This document shows positions 35,429-45,398 of a DNA stretch of 64,000 nt, piece after piece. A program made the position numbers and the translations under genes. The number at the start of each line of letters is the position of its first letter. The stretch's first letter is position 1. The DNA is from Nitrospira sp. (GTDB lineage Bacteria > Nitrospirota > Nitrospiria > Nitrospirales > Nitrospiraceae). The DNA lies in assembly GCA_020846195.1 (NCBI GenBank), contig JADLEJ010000007.1:62001-126000 (forward strand), read 5' to 3'. The notes beneath the pieces are model-generated. The model was not told the DNA's origin. It did not search any database and worked only from the letters and a program-made list of their open reading frames with translations.

Positions 35429-36046
35429 CTATTTGGTCTGTAGCCAGGCATGGACATCGGCAATGTCCTGTGGACTCAGCACCGATCCCCAGGCCGGCAT
35501 CGGCCCCCGCCCGTGCAGCACCGTGTCCCAAAACAGATCGTCATGCTTCAAGATCGGATTCTTCGCCAGCTTCGGCCCCACCCCACCGGTGGCGCCGGCG
35601 CCATGGCAGGCCTGGCAATTGTGCTCGAAAATGCCCGCTCCCCTGGCCGCCAGGCCGACGAGTGGGCCGGTGTCCGGCGGCTCCTGCGTCAGCGGCTCCG
35701 CGTTTCTCAATTCATGATCGAACGGCGGCAGCTGATCCGGCGCGGACGGATGATAGCGGGCGAACAAATACCGCACGAGCAACTCGGCTTCGTCGTCGGT
35801 AATCTCCGCGCCCCAATGCTTCATTTTGTCGACCGTGGCCAGCCAGCGGTCTTTCGGCAACCGCTGCTGCGCAATAAGATCCGGACTGTGGCAGACGGAA
35901 CAGCGCGCGAGAATCAATCCTTCCGCGCGCGGCGCCAGCGCGGCGCTCACCGACGCCAGGTCCTCTTCCTGCGCTGCGGTCATCGCAGCGAACCCTGCAA
36001 GGCCCAAGACTACTAGGCCGATGCATGGCAGGCGCCGCATCCTCAT
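35429..36046 (-). CDS. dihaem cytochrome c, probable SorB-like partner
   Basis: 205 residues from MRMRRLPCIG (36046). Signal peptide ends near TAAQEE. Haem sites CSVCH (49-53) and CQACH (144-148). The start ATG overlaps the stop of the sulfite dehydrogenase gene as ATGA (36043-36046), strong evidence for co-translation. In SorAB enzymes a small cytochrome subunit accepts electrons from the molybdenum subunit; SorB is usually monohaem, so this dihaem protein is an analogue or a fusion. Functional link is inference from position. Confidence 0.85.
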   Translation of the reverse strand: MRMRRLPCIGLVVLGLAGFAAMTAAQEEDLASVSAALAPRAEGLILARCSVCHSPDLIAQQRLPKDRWLATVDKMKHWGAEITDDEAELLVRYLFARYHPSAPDQLPPFDHELRNAEPLTQEPPDTGPLVGLAARGAGIFEHNCQACHGAGATGGVGPKLAKNPILKHDDLFWDTVLHGRGPMPAWGSVLSPQDIADVHAWLQTK

Positions 36047-37227
36047 AACGCCACCGTCACAGCAACTCGGTCCCACCCGTTCCACAAGAACCCGCTGGGA
36101 TTCCACGGGCTCTCTTCTGGCTGCACCTGCCCCGTGGCATCCGTCGCGCGGCAGAGAATCGTCACCGCGCCGGCTGCCGCGGGCTTCCATACAAACTGCC
36201 ATTGCCGCCAGGCGTAGGGCTCATCTTCGCCAACTAGCCGCGCCTGCTCCCACGTCTGGCCCTCGTCGAACGAGATCTCCACAGCCGAGACCGCGACATC
36301 TCCGCTCCAAGCCACGCCCTGCACAGTGACCGGTCCCCGCCCAACGCTATCGCCCTGCGCCGGCGAAGCGATGAGCGATTTCACCACCATCGCTTCAACG
36401 GGAACCATCGAAGTCCCCGGCAGGCCGGAGTTCGGCTGAATTGCCGTGACCGGCACACGATAGGCCGTCTGCATGTAATAGCCCTTGGCTTCGTCCGCCC
36501 GTACAGTGATATCCGTCAGCCACTTGATGCAGGAATCCGCCATCCAGCCTGGCGTAATGACCCGCAGCGGCGCGCCATGCAGCAGCGGCAAGGGACGCCC
36601 GTTCATCTCATAGGCCAGAATCGTATCCGGATGAACGGCTTTCTCCAGCGGAATGCTTCGCGTAAATAACGGAACCGCCGCCACCACCGGCCGGTCAGCG
36701 CCTTGGAGTTGCACATGCTTCCCATTAAGCCGCACACCGGCTTTGGCCAGCAGGTCTCGCAGCCGCACGCCGGTCCATTGCGCATTGCCGACCGCGCCGC
36801 GCTCCCATTGCACGCCCGGCACTTTCGGCCGATGAAACGCGCGCCCGTTGCCGCTGCATTGAACGACTGCCGCGATTGTCACCTGTTCAAAGGCTTTGAG
36901 ATCCTTGAGCGTGAGTTCCAGCGGATGTTCGATCAATCCGCCCACGCGCAGCCGCCAATTATCCTCGGCGATCGATTCAGGCGCGGGCGGGCCGAAATGA
37001 CTGCGCACGAAAAACCGATGATTGGGGGTTAGATAGGAGGTAAATTCTCGCACCGGCGTTTCCGCATCGTACGGTCGCATGACACGCACCGTCTGCGGAC
37101 CGGCTTCCGGTGACACCGCCTGCTGAGCCAACGCCGGTCGCGCCTGGCGCCAGGCCGCGAGCCCGCCGATCATGATGGCCATCCGCTTGAACAGGGTTCG
37201 ACGGGAAGATGACGCGGGCTCACTCAT
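36043..37227 (-). CDS. SorA-type sulfite dehydrogenase molybdenum subunit
   Basis: 394 residues. TAT signal with SRRTLFKRM at 8-16, as expected for a cofactor-loaded periplasmic enzyme. The molybdenum-pterin domain has the ligand Cys at 124 in VVQCSGNGRAF, and a sulfite-oxidase dimerisation domain (GRGPVTVQGVAWSGD, EISFDEGQTWEQA) forms the C-terminus. The enzyme would oxidise sulfite to sulfate and pass electrons to cytochrome c. Its stop overlaps the dihaem cytochrome start; its own start overlaps the OsmC stop. Homologues acting on other substrates (YedY-like) exist, but the dimerisation domain and neighbours favour sulfite. Confidence 0.9.
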   Translation of the reverse strand: MSEPASSSRRTLFKRMAIMIGGLAAWRQARPALAQQAVSPEAGPQTVRVMRPYDAETPVREFTSYLTPNHRFFVRSHFGPPAPESIAEDNWRLRVGGLIEHPLELTLKDLKAFEQVTIAAVVQCSGNGRAFHRPKVPGVQWERGAVGNAQWTGVRLRDLLAKAGVRLNGKHVQLQGADRPVVAAVPLFTRSIPLEKAVHPDTILAYEMNGRPLPLLHGAPLRVITPGWMADSCIKWLTDITVRADEAKGYYMQTAYRVPVTAIQPNSGLPGTSMVPVEAMVVKSLIASPAQGDSVGRGPVTVQGVAWSGDVAVSAVEISFDEGQTWEQARLVGEDEPYAWRQWQFVWKPAAAGAVTILCRATDATGQVQPEESPWNPSGFLWNGWDRVAVTVAL

Positions 37228-37637
37228 GAATGCGCTCCAGCGGCATGAGGATTGAGCTGGATCGTGACGGCCGGAGCGCCGGAGAGAGATTGGTGGACCG
37301 TGCAGCCATGGGCCACTTTTAACAAACGCTCTTTCATGTCCGGCGAAAGACGGTGCGGCAGCCGGATCGCCAGCGCGATTGTGCCCACGCGATGCGGCCC
37401 TTCAGCCATCTCCCACTCGGCATCCACCGCAAGACCTTCGCGCGAAATGTCATGCCGCGCGCAGAACTGCCCGGCGAAGTAGCCGACGCAACTCGCCACC
37501 GAGCCGATAAAGAGTTCGACCGGGCTCATTCCCGCATTGCGACCGCCGTCTTCTTCCGGCTGATCGGTCACCACGCGATGCTGGCCACTGGTAATGTCGT
37601 AGCGTGTACCGCTGTGATAGGCCACAGTAAGATTCAT
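37224..37637 (-). CDS. OsmC/Ohr-family protein
   Basis: 137 residues from MNLTVAYHSG (37637) behind GGGAGGTGCGCG. The two redox cysteines are C50 (GSVASCVGYFAGQF) and C112 (VAHGCTVHQSL), the OsmC pair that reduces organic hydroperoxides or carries persulfide. The first gene of an ATGA-linked chain (OsmC, sulfite dehydrogenase, cytochrome). Its presence inside a sulfur operon suggests handling of sulfane or peroxide by-products. Confidence 0.9.
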   Translation of the reverse strand: MNLTVAYHSGTRYDITSGQHRVVTDQPEEDGGRNAGMSPVELFIGSVASCVGYFAGQFCARHDISREGLAVDAEWEMAEGPHRVGTIALAIRLPHRLSPDMKERLLKVAHGCTVHQSLSGAPAVTIQLNPHAAGAHS

Positions 37638-37683
37638 CGCGCACCTCCCGCATACGCCCGATTGCCGCCTGGCACACAACGGT

Positions 37684-38538
37684 TTAGTACGGCACATCCG
37701 CCGGTTTGCCGCCCTTCGGCCAATCGCGCTCTTTCCCTGGAAAATCAGGGCGCGGCTGGCTGTTCACATAAGCCGCCACATCGAACGCTTCCTCGTCGGT
37801 CAGCGTCCAGCCCAAGCCTCTCGGCATGTTGGACTTGATAAACGACGCCGCCACGCTCACGCGGGCCATCCCCGCCGCAATAGTGTAGGAATGCGGCCCC
37901 CACAGCGGTGGCGCGGCCGTGCCCCCCTGCCCGTCCGCGCCATGGCACAGCGCGCATTTCGCGGCGAACTGGCCCTTTCCATTCACTGGATCTGGACTAT
38001 GAGTGGCGGTCAGACGGGGAATCCCACGCCAGGGCACCGCACTGCCTGTCGGAACATTTTGCGATAGCCACTCAATATAGGCCACGATAGCCTGAAGCTT
38101 CGAGCTATCGGAGGGAGGGGCGCTGCCGTTCAGACTGCGCTCGAAACATTCACCGATGCGATCGGCCAGCGTCATCTGCCGATCCGCCCGCGCGCGATAC
38201 TCCGGATACAACCGGCTGATCCCCACAAAGGACGCGGTGTTCGGATTCAGGCCGGCGTTGAGATGGCAATTCGCGCAATTCAACCGGTTGCCGACATAGG
38301 GCTTGCCATACTCCTGCGTATCCACCACAATCGTATAGCCTAAGCGAATCTGTTCCCCTCGCTGATCGCCCGGGATCATATCCGGCGACGGCGGCGCGAA
38401 CAGCATGTCGGCGGAGGTGAGCCCGCCACCGTCATGGCCTTGCGCGAAAACCGTAGCGGCTTTCGGAGTCGGCGTGCATCCTCCGAATCCGGCCAGACAT
38501 CCCATCGCAAACAAAGCAGTCCAGAGCTGTAATCGCAT
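37684..38538 (-). CDS. tsdA: TsdA-type thiosulfate dehydrogenase (dihaem cytochrome c)
   Basis: 284 residues from MRLQLWTALFAMG (38538) behind GAGAGGAGCCG. Lipobox-like GFGGC at residues 17-21 suggests membrane anchoring. Haem 1 CANCH (88-92), haem 2 CALCH (195-199). Between them C131 in IGECFERSLNG matches the unusual Cys that ligates haem 1 in TsdA, strongly separating it from generic dihaem cytochromes. TsdA joins two thiosulfate to tetrathionate, or the reverse. It begins the sulfur cluster after the DUF2892 gene. Confidence 0.88.
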   Translation of the reverse strand: MRLQLWTALFAMGCLAGFGGCTPTPKAATVFAQGHDGGGLTSADMLFAPPSPDMIPGDQRGEQIRLGYTIVVDTQEYGKPYVGNRLNCANCHLNAGLNPNTASFVGISRLYPEYRARADRQMTLADRIGECFERSLNGSAPPSDSSKLQAIVAYIEWLSQNVPTGSAVPWRGIPRLTATHSPDPVNGKGQFAAKCALCHGADGQGGTAAPPLWGPHSYTIAAGMARVSVAASFIKSNMPRGLGWTLTDEEAFDVAAYVNSQPRPDFPGKERDWPKGGKPADVPY

Positions 38539-38548
38539 CGGCTCCTCT

Positions 38549-38767
38549 CTATCCCTTTTTCCCTGAAGCGACCGGACAGGTATTAATCCCAAAGAGGCCC
38601 CAGAGCGGACACACGCCTATCGCGCCCGTCACCAGCGCAATAGTCCCGATCACTAACGCAATCCCGGTCCCGACCGGCGGCAATCCCGCAAAGGCCCCGA
38701 TGCCCAGCGCCACAATGCCGACAACGATGCGAATGGGCCGTTCCACCCCTCCCACATTGCATGCCAT
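38549..38767 (-). CDS. DUF2892 small membrane protein
   Basis: 72 residues from MACNVGGVERP (38767) behind GGGAGGTGTTGTG. Pattern: short N-terminus with Cys, VERPIRIVVGIVALGIGAF, then a second TM and ICPLWGLFGINTCP. This is the YgaP-type membrane anchor (DUF2892), which often accompanies rhodanese and other sulfur-transfer proteins. It ends ten bases before the TsdA start, so is the first gene of the operon. Confidence 0.88.
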   Translation of the reverse strand: MACNVGGVERPIRIVVGIVALGIGAFAGLPPVGTGIALVIGTIALVTGAIGVCPLWGLFGINTCPVASGKKG

Positions 38768-39240
38768 CACAACACCTCCCGGTTGAGCACAATGCCGACT
38801 GTGCGGTCTACACTCATAGGAGTCATGAACGATCAAAAAGATTCGCGCATTCTCTATATTGTTATTCCCGTTTCAATGTCCGCACAGAGGCTAAGACATC
38901 CCCCGTTGTATCGTCTGATAAGGCAGGCCGCCATGCACCCATTGCCAGTTGAACTGCTCATGATGCGAGCGATGTGCCATCCGTATGGCACAGGGACGAA
39001 AAGACGATTCAAGAATCCAGCAGGTTAGCGCTTGCACATACCGCAAGAGAGGAGACTGAACCTCTATCTGGCGAGAAACACCCCACGCCGGCTTTCACGC
39101 ACTGTCCCAAGATGCCCCAATGCGGGGAGATTCACGAATGGTTGGGGGAAGGATGACCTGCGCCTTTAGAGGATTCGCACTTCATGCCGTCAGAATCCGC
39201 TATTCGGCGCATCCTAGACTTCACGCATTCGTCATGCCGG
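38768..39240. other. upstream region of the sulfur operon
   Basis: 473 bases between ftsH (ending 39241) and the DUF2892 gene, both read leftward. No gene is convincing. It should hold the operon promoter. A small hairpin TGCCAT-CCG-TATGGCA is at 38972-38987. I found no clear CRP/FNR-type palindrome or sigma-54 box. Confidence 0.4.
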
Positions 39241-41043
39241 TCAATGTGCCTCCATAATCGTTCGCAGCTCGCTCCCGCTGATGACTTCTTGCTCCAGCAG
39301 AACCCGGGCGCCTTCGACCAATGCGGCATGGCGTTGATCGAGCAACCGCTTCGCCCGCTCGTACTGCTCATCGATAATCCGCCGCACTTCGCAATCGATA
39401 TCCCGGGCCGTCGCTTCAGAGTAATCCCCTTTTTCAGCCGCCGCCTGCACCTGCATGAACTGCGACTGCCGTTCCCGTTCCAGCGTAATGGCGCCCAGCT
39501 TCTCGCTCATTCCGTAGGCCTTCACCATGCTCTTGGCAATATCCGTCGCTTTGACGAGATCGTTCTGCGCGCCGGTGGAAATCTCGCCGAAGATCAACTC
39601 CTCGGCAACCCGTCCCCCTAAGAGCACCGCGATCTTGCTCTCCAGCTCGGACTTCGTCATCAGAAACCGGTCCTCCGTGGGCAGTTGCAGCGTGTACCCG
39701 AGCGCCGCCACTCCGCGAGGAATGATCGAAATTTTCTGCACCTGATCGGAGCCCGGCAGCGAGATCGCCACCAGCGCATGGCCGGTCTCATGATAGGCCA
39801 CCCGTTCTTTTTCCATCTTATTGAGGACGCGGTTCTTCTTTTCCAAGCCGGCGATCACCCGCTCGACCGCTTCCTGCAATTCAGAAAGCCCCACCAGCTC
39901 CTTGCCGCGCCGCACAGCCAGCAGCGCCGCCTCATTGATGATATTGGCCAGATCCGCGCCGGAGAACCCAGGCGTCATGGCCGCAACGTTCTCAAGATCC
40001 GCGTCTGGATCCAGCGGCACATGTTTGGCGTGCAGGCGGAGAATAGCGAGGCGCCCGATCTTGTCCGGGCGGTCCACCACGACGTGGCGGTCGAACCGGC
40101 CCGCGCGCAAGAGCGCCGGGTCGAGGATTTCCGGGCGGTTGGTCGCCGCCATCAAAATGACGCCAATGCGCGGATCGAAGCCGTCCATCTCGACCAGCAA
40201 TTGATTGAGCGTCTGCTCGCGTTCTTCATTCGTCGCGGGTCCCATGCCCCGCGCTTTCCCCAGCGCATCGAGTTCATCGACGAAGATGATGCAGGGCGCT
40301 TTCAGCTTCGCTTGTTCGAACAGATCGCGCACCCGCGCCGCCCCCACCCCCACAAACATTTCCACAAACTCCGACCCGCTGATGCTGAAGAACGTCACCC
40401 CGGCCTCTCCGGCCACCGCCCGGGCCAGCAGCGTCTTGCCGGTGCCTGGCGGGCCCACCAATAAAATGCCTTTGGGAATCTTACCGCCCAAGCGAGTGAA
40501 TTTCTCCGGCGTCTTGAGGAACTCGATCACCTCGCGAAGCTCCTCCTTCGCCTCATCCACTCCGGCGACATCGGCCAAGGTGACCTTGATATCGGTCTCC
40601 GCGTAAATCTTCGCTTTGGATTGCCCGACCTGCATGAAGCCCCCCTGGGCTTGTCCCAGCCGGCGAATGAAGAAATACCAAATGCCTCCGAAGATGGCGG
40701 CGGGGAGAATCCACGACAACACATCGCGCCAGAAGGTCGTCTCGATCACTCCGACGAACTTCACCCCGTGCTGATTCAATTCCCGGACAAGATCCTGATC
40801 GTCAACCCGGATGGTCGAAAACAGCTTGGCCTCCTTGGCCTCGCCCTCCGGCTTGAGCGTCCCCGTCAACGTCTGGCTGCCGACCGCCACCTCGGCGACT
40901 TTTCCAGCCGTCACCAGCTGCCTGAATTCGCTGTATGGCAGTTCTTCGATCTTCTGGAGGGCATGGATCAAGTCATGAACGAGAATCACCGCCCAGATGG
41001 CGAGAAACACGTACCAAATGGAAAATGAAACTTTCTTATTCAT
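39241..41043 (-). CDS. ftsH: FtsH AAA+ zinc metalloprotease
   Basis: 600 residues from [10 protein letters not shown] (41043) behind GGAGACC. Two N-terminal TMs flank a periplasmic domain (about 30-105), then an AAA domain with Walker A GPPGTGKT and [24 protein letters not shown], and the protease domain with HETGH in [11 protein letters not shown]. FtsH degrades unstable or misfolded membrane proteins. Its ATG overlaps the phosphoketolase stop (ATGA, 41040-41043), an unusual context, so this may be a second FtsH copy dedicated to this region rather than the housekeeping one. Confidence 0.95.
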   Translation of the reverse strand: MNKKVSFSIWYVFLAIWAVILVHDLIHALQKIEELPYSEFRQLVTAGKVAEVAVGSQTLTGTLKPEGEAKEAKLFSTIRVDDQDLVRELNQHGVKFVGVIETTFWRDVLSWILPAAIFGGIWYFFIRRLGQAQGGFMQVGQSKAKIYAETDIKVTLADVAGVDEAKEELREVIEFLKTPEKFTRLGGKIPKGILLVGPPGTGKTLLARAVAGEAGVTFFSISGSEFVEMFVGVGAARVRDLFEQAKLKAPCIIFVDELDALGKARGMGPATNEEREQTLNQLLVEMDGFDPRIGVILMAATNRPEILDPALLRAGRFDRHVVVDRPDKIGRLAILRLHAKHVPLDPDADLENVAAMTPGFSGADLANIINEAALLAVRRGKELVGLSELQEAVERVIAGLEKKNRVLNKMEKERVAYHETGHALVAISLPGSDQVQKISIIPRGVAALGYTLQLPTEDRFLMTKSELESKIAVLLGGRVAEELIFGEISTGAQNDLVKATDIAKSMVKAYGMSEKLGAITLERERQSQFMQVQAAAEKGDYSEATARDIDCEVRRIIDEQYERAKRLLDQRHAALVEGARVLLEQEVISGSELRTIMEAH

Positions 41044-43418
41044 CGCCGGTCTCCTCGCCATGTCCAGTTGCGAACCTCCGGCAGGTCTTCGCCATGTTCG
41101 GCAATATAGCGCTTGTGCTCGATCAGCTTATCTCGAATCGCCTGCTTCGCATAATCGACGCGGGACCCGTGCAGCGGCACTCGATCGATGACGGCGCCGG
41201 CCAGATGAAAGCGGTCCAGATCGTTCATCACGACCATATCGAACGGGGTGCTCGTCGTCCCTTCTTCCTTGTAGCCCCGCACATGCAGATTGCCATGATT
41301 GGTCCGCCGGTACGTGAGCCGATGGATCAGCCAGGGGTAGCCATGGAACGCGAAGATCACCGGTTTATCGACGGTGAACAGCGCATCGAACTCCTTGTCG
41401 CTCAGTCCGTTGGGATGTTCTCTCGCCGGTTGCAGCTTCATGAGATCGACGACGTTGACGACCCGGATTTTCAATTCCGGCAGATGCGCATGCAGCCAGA
41501 CTACCGCCGCCAGCGTTTCCATGGTCGGCACATCCCCGCAACAGGCCATCACCACGTCCGGCTCGCTGTCCTGGTCGTTGCTCGCCCAGCCCCAGATGCC
41601 GATACCGGCCGTGCAATGTGTGACTGCCGCCTCCATGTCGAGCCACTGCGGCGCGGATTGCTTGCCGGCGACAATCACGTTGACATAGTTGCGGCTGCGC
41701 AAACAATGGTCGGTGACGGACAGCAAGGTATTGGCATCGGGCGGAAGAAACACCCGGATCACCTCGGCCTTCTTATTGACGACGTGATCGATGAAGCCGG
41801 GGTCCTGATGACTGAACCCGTTGTGGTCCTGCCGCCAGACGTGGGACGACAACAGATAATTGAGCGACGCGATCGGCCGCCGCCAGGGGATATGACGGCA
41901 GACCTTCAGCCACTTCGCATGCTGGTTGAACATCGAGTCGATAATGTGGATGAATGCTTCATAGCAGGAAAAGAATCCGTGCCGGCCGGTGAGCAGATAG
42001 CCCTCCAGCCATCCTTGGCACTGATGCTCGCTGAGCATTTCCATCACCCGGCCAGCCGGCGCCAGATGATCGTCATACGCATAGCGCTCCGCCATCCAGG
42101 CGCGATCGGTCACCTCCAGCACATCCTGCCAGCGATTCGAGTTGTTTTCATCCGGGCTGAAGAGACGAAAGTTGCGGCTGTCCATATTGCGCTGCATGGT
42201 ATCGCGCAGGAACTGCCCCATGAGCCGGGTGGCCTCCGCTTCAACTCTGCCGGGTGCGGCTACCGTGACGGCATAGGCGCGAAAATCCGGCAGCCGCAAA
42301 TCCTTGAGCAGAAGCCCGCCGTTGGTCTGGGGATTGGCGCTCATGCGCCGCGTTTTCTTAGGCGCAAGCTCCGCGAGTTCAGGCTTAAGCCGGCCGGCTC
42401 TGTCGAACAACTCCCTCGGCTTATAACTCTTCATCCAGGTTTCGAGCAGCTTGACATGCCCCGGCTTTCCCATATCGCCCATGGGCACCTGATGAGAGCG
42501 CCAGTAATCCTCCGCTCGCTTGCCGTCGATCGACTTCGGGCAGGTCCAGCCCTTCGGCGAACGCAGGACGATCATCGGCCATCGCGGACGGCCGGTGAGT
42601 CCTTTCGTCCTGGCGGCGCGCTGAATCTTCTGGATCTCCGCGACGACGGCATCCAATGCCGCCGCCATGAGTCGATGCATCGTACGCGGATCCCGCCCTT
42701 CGACAAAGTACGGCTTGTAGCCGTATCCCCTCAGCAGCTGGTCCAGCTCATCGCGACTGATACGGGCCAGGATGGTGGGATTCGCAATCTTGTACCCGTT
42801 CAGGTGCAGGATGGGGAGCACCGCGCCGTCTGTCGCAGGATTGAGAAACTTGTTCGAATGCCAGCTCGTCGCGAGCGGACCGGTTTCCGCTTCGCCGTCG
42901 CCGACCACGCAGGCCGCGATGAGATCGGGATTGTCGAACACCGCACCATAGGCATGCGACAACGAGTACCCCAATTCGCCGCCTTCATGGATGGACCCCG
43001 GCGTTTCCGGCGCCACATGGCTCGGAATGCCGCCGGGAAATGAAAACTGCTTAAAGAGCCGCTTCATCCCCGCTTCGTCCTGCGAGATGTTCGGATAGAC
43101 CTCGCTGTAGGTGCCTTCGAGATAGGCGTTCGCCACAATGCCAGGCCCGCCGTGCCCAGGACCGGTGATATTAATCATGTCCAAGTTATGCTGCACGATC
43201 ACCCGGTTGAGATGCACGTAGATAAAGTTGAGCCCCGGCGTCGTTCCCCAGTGCCCCAAGAGCCGCGGCTTAATGTGCGCGCGCGTCAGCGGCTTCTTCA
43301 GGAGTGGGTTATCGTAGAGATAGATCTGGCCGACAGACAGGTAGTTCGCCGCCCGCCAATAGGCATCCATCTTCTTCAGCACATCCACTGCGAGCGGTTT
43401 CTTCTTCGTCGGTGCCAT
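41040..43418 (-). CDS. xfp: phosphoketolase (xylulose-5-P/fructose-6-P)
   Basis: 792 residues from [11 protein letters not shown] (43418), the normal length. The early TPP-region GPGHGGPG and the [15 protein letters not shown] motif near 183-197 are diagnostic. The enzyme splits xylulose 5-phosphate (or fructose 6-phosphate) with phosphate to acetyl phosphate. Downstream of acetate kinase by 16 bases, so the pair makes ATP from acetyl phosphate. Overlaps ftsH. A longer start to 43523 is not supported. Confidence 0.95.
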   Translation of the reverse strand: MAPTKKKPLAVDVLKKMDAYWRAANYLSVGQIYLYDNPLLKKPLTRAHIKPRLLGHWGTTPGLNFIYVHLNRVIVQHNLDMINITGPGHGGPGIVANAYLEGTYSEVYPNISQDEAGMKRLFKQFSFPGGIPSHVAPETPGSIHEGGELGYSLSHAYGAVFDNPDLIAACVVGDGEAETGPLATSWHSNKFLNPATDGAVLPILHLNGYKIANPTILARISRDELDQLLRGYGYKPYFVEGRDPRTMHRLMAAALDAVVAEIQKIQRAARTKGLTGRPRWPMIVLRSPKGWTCPKSIDGKRAEDYWRSHQVPMGDMGKPGHVKLLETWMKSYKPRELFDRAGRLKPELAELAPKKTRRMSANPQTNGGLLLKDLRLPDFRAYAVTVAAPGRVEAEATRLMGQFLRDTMQRNMDSRNFRLFSPDENNSNRWQDVLEVTDRAWMAERYAYDDHLAPAGRVMEMLSEHQCQGWLEGYLLTGRHGFFSCYEAFIHIIDSMFNQHAKWLKVCRHIPWRRPIASLNYLLSSHVWRQDHNGFSHQDPGFIDHVVNKKAEVIRVFLPPDANTLLSVTDHCLRSRNYVNVIVAGKQSAPQWLDMEAAVTHCTAGIGIWGWASNDQDSEPDVVMACCGDVPTMETLAAVVWLHAHLPELKIRVVNVVDLMKLQPAREHPNGLSDKEFDALFTVDKPVIFAFHGYPWLIHRLTYRRTNHGNLHVRGYKEEGTTSTPFDMVVMNDLDRFHLAGAVIDRVPLHGSRVDYAKQAIRDKLIEHKRYIAEHGEDLPEVRNWTWRGDRR

Positions 43419-43434
43419 TGTCTTCGCCTTGCTC

Positions 43435-44640
43435 CTATCTCGCCTTCGCCAGTAAAGAAAGCACCGATTGCGCCATCTCACGCGCTTCATCGGTGTGGAT
43501 GACACGCACGATCGCCCGGCCATCCTCCGCCGAAATCACGGCGTCATTGGCCTCGTTGCGCCGGCCATCGATCGCAATCCCGAGAAACCCCAAGCCCTCG
43601 CAAATCCTGGCGCGGACAACCGGCGAGTGCTCGCCGATTCCGGCGCTGAATACGAGAGTGTCCACACCGCCTAACACGGCGGCCAATGCGCCGATGGCTT
43701 TCTTCGCGTGATAGCAGAACAGCGCAACGGCTTCGGCTGCCCGTGGGTCATGCGCCTCCAGGGCGAGCAAGTCCCGTATATCGGAACTGCTCTCCGACAG
43801 GCCAAGCAGACCGGACTCTGAATTGACCATCCTGTGGAACTGCTCCACGGTCAGACCTTCCGTGCTCGTCAGATAGGACATCACACCCGGGTCGAGATCG
43901 CCTGAACGCCGGCTCATCGGCAGACCCGAAGCCGGTGTAAACCCCATGGTCGTTTCGAGGCTCTTCCCGTCCTGCACGGCTGTCATGCTGGCCCCGTTGC
44001 CCAGATGCGCAAGAATGACCCGCCCCTCGGCCTCTCCCGGTCTGCCGATTCTGGCCAGTTCCTTCATCAGAAAGGCATAGGAGAGTCCGTGAAATCCATA
44101 CCGCCTGATGCCCGCGTTGTTATACGTTCTCGGGATCGCCAACAGCTGAGCCACGCGCGGCAGGTCGCGATGAAAGGCCGTGTCGAAACAGGCGATGTGA
44201 GCCACCGATGGATAACGCCGGGCATATGCTTCCAGGAGACCGATCTCTGCAGGCAGATGTTCCGGATCGTAGGAACTGATTCGCCGCAACTCCGCAATCA
44301 TGGCCGGCGTCACCGGCTCAGGCTGGCCGTACGTCATGCCGCCATGGACAATGCGATGCCCCACCGCCAACAGCGCGGAGGCCCCCATGCGTTGTTGAAT
44401 CCGATCCATCAAAGGCCCGACGCAAGCCGCGTGATCGGCCCCCGGGATCGCAGCCTCCTCTATCTGGCCGCTGAGGGCATCTGTCATCGACAGCCGGGTG
44501 CCGGGCAATCCGATGCGCTCGACCTGCCCTTCCATGAGACACCGCAGCCGCGGCGCCGCCTCAAACAACGCCAGCTTGATACTGGACGAACCGGCGTTGA
44601 CCGTCAAAATGCCAGGAGCCGGCTGAGAGGATCGCGACAT
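43435..44640 (-). CDS. ackA: acetate kinase
   Basis: 401 residues. Phosphate-binding [17 protein letters not shown] at the N-terminus, [27 protein letters not shown] and the C-terminal SAGIGEHSP are all standard acetate-kinase blocks. It converts acetyl phosphate and ADP to acetate and ATP. The start overlaps the HAD gene stop as TGATG at 44640, and phosphoketolase follows 16 bases on. No phosphotransacetylase gene is adjacent, fitting a phosphoketolase-supplied pathway. Confidence 0.96.
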   Translation of the reverse strand: MSRSSQPAPGILTVNAGSSSIKLALFEAAPRLRCLMEGQVERIGLPGTRLSMTDALSGQIEEAAIPGADHAACVGPLMDRIQQRMGASALLAVGHRIVHGGMTYGQPEPVTPAMIAELRRISSYDPEHLPAEIGLLEAYARRYPSVAHIACFDTAFHRDLPRVAQLLAIPRTYNNAGIRRYGFHGLSYAFLMKELARIGRPGEAEGRVILAHLGNGASMTAVQDGKSLETTMGFTPASGLPMSRRSGDLDPGVMSYLTSTEGLTVEQFHRMVNSESGLLGLSESSSDIRDLLALEAHDPRAAEAVALFCYHAKKAIGALAAVLGGVDTLVFSAGIGEHSPVVRARICEGLGFLGIAIDGRRNEANDAVISAEDGRAIVRVIHTDEAREMAQSVLSLLAKAR

Positions 44641-45326
44641 CAGACCCTCTGCTGAAGAGAGGATGGCCCCGTTGAGTAATCGTGATCCAGTAAGTCGCCG
44701 ATGCGCTCGATCGTCACATCCGGTGACGGATACCGGCCCGGCAACTGCGGGTCCATGGCATAGTGCCCCTGGCGCGGAAACACCGTCGTGACTCGCGAAC
44801 CCCAGGCTTTTTTCACCGCAGTGAGAATACGCAATTTATCATCGATCAGCACATACTGCCGCGCCGGAAACCGCTGCTCCACGTCGCGCAATTCCTGCTC
44901 CTTATGCACATAAATCAAGACATTCCCCTCCACGGCCTCAAACAATCCCGACCGCTCGACTTTCCTCGGCTGAAACACGACATCGCCATCGGACAGAATG
45001 ACGGCCTTGCCCCACCGCTTGACATGCTCCAGAACCGCAAGCACCTTTGGATACAGACGGTCGGCAAACGGATACTGAATCAGAAATCGCGAGACGGTTA
45101 ATAGATGGGGATCGTGGGGATACTCGATACGGTATTGCTGCAAGGCGCCCAAATAGTCTGCGTACCCCAGCTTGGCCCGCAACTGTTCGAAGATGATCCA
45201 ATAGCGTTGCTGCCGCTCATGCCCGACTTCCTGATCGAGGTAATCCGCGAGGTCCTCTGTGACCCGATCGTTGTCCAGCAGCGTATTATCTACATCGAAT
45301 AGAAACACCGTATCCGATGGCGACAT
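44640..45326 (-). CDS. HAD-superfamily hydrolase
   Basis: 228 residues from MSPSDTVFLFDVDNT (45326) behind AAGGGACGAT. Motif I FDVDNTLLDN, motif II VILSDGDVVF, later Lys and LIDDKLRIL. A helical cap (DQEVGHERQQRYWI...) suits small phosphorylated substrates. It shares TGATG with ackA, so a role in sugar-phosphate or acetyl-phosphate metabolism is likely but unproven. Confidence 0.88.
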   Translation of the reverse strand: MSPSDTVFLFDVDNTLLDNDRVTEDLADYLDQEVGHERQQRYWIIFEQLRAKLGYADYLGALQQYRIEYPHDPHLLTVSRFLIQYPFADRLYPKVLAVLEHVKRWGKAVILSDGDVVFQPRKVERSGLFEAVEGNVLIYVHKEQELRDVEQRFPARQYVLIDDKLRILTAVKKAWGSRVTTVFPRQGHYAMDPQLPGRYPSPDVTIERIGDLLDHDYSTGPSSLQQRV

Positions 45327-45398
45327 ATCGTCCCTTTCCTTGCTCAAATCCTGCGCCGATGCAAGCCAACCCATACGCGCAGGGATTGGCGCAATCGA

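Noticed and set aside
40935..43043. 702-residue plus-strand ORF over ftsH and phosphoketolase
   Set aside because: Long antisense frames are expected in GC-rich genes; both minus-strand proteins have diagnostic motifs.
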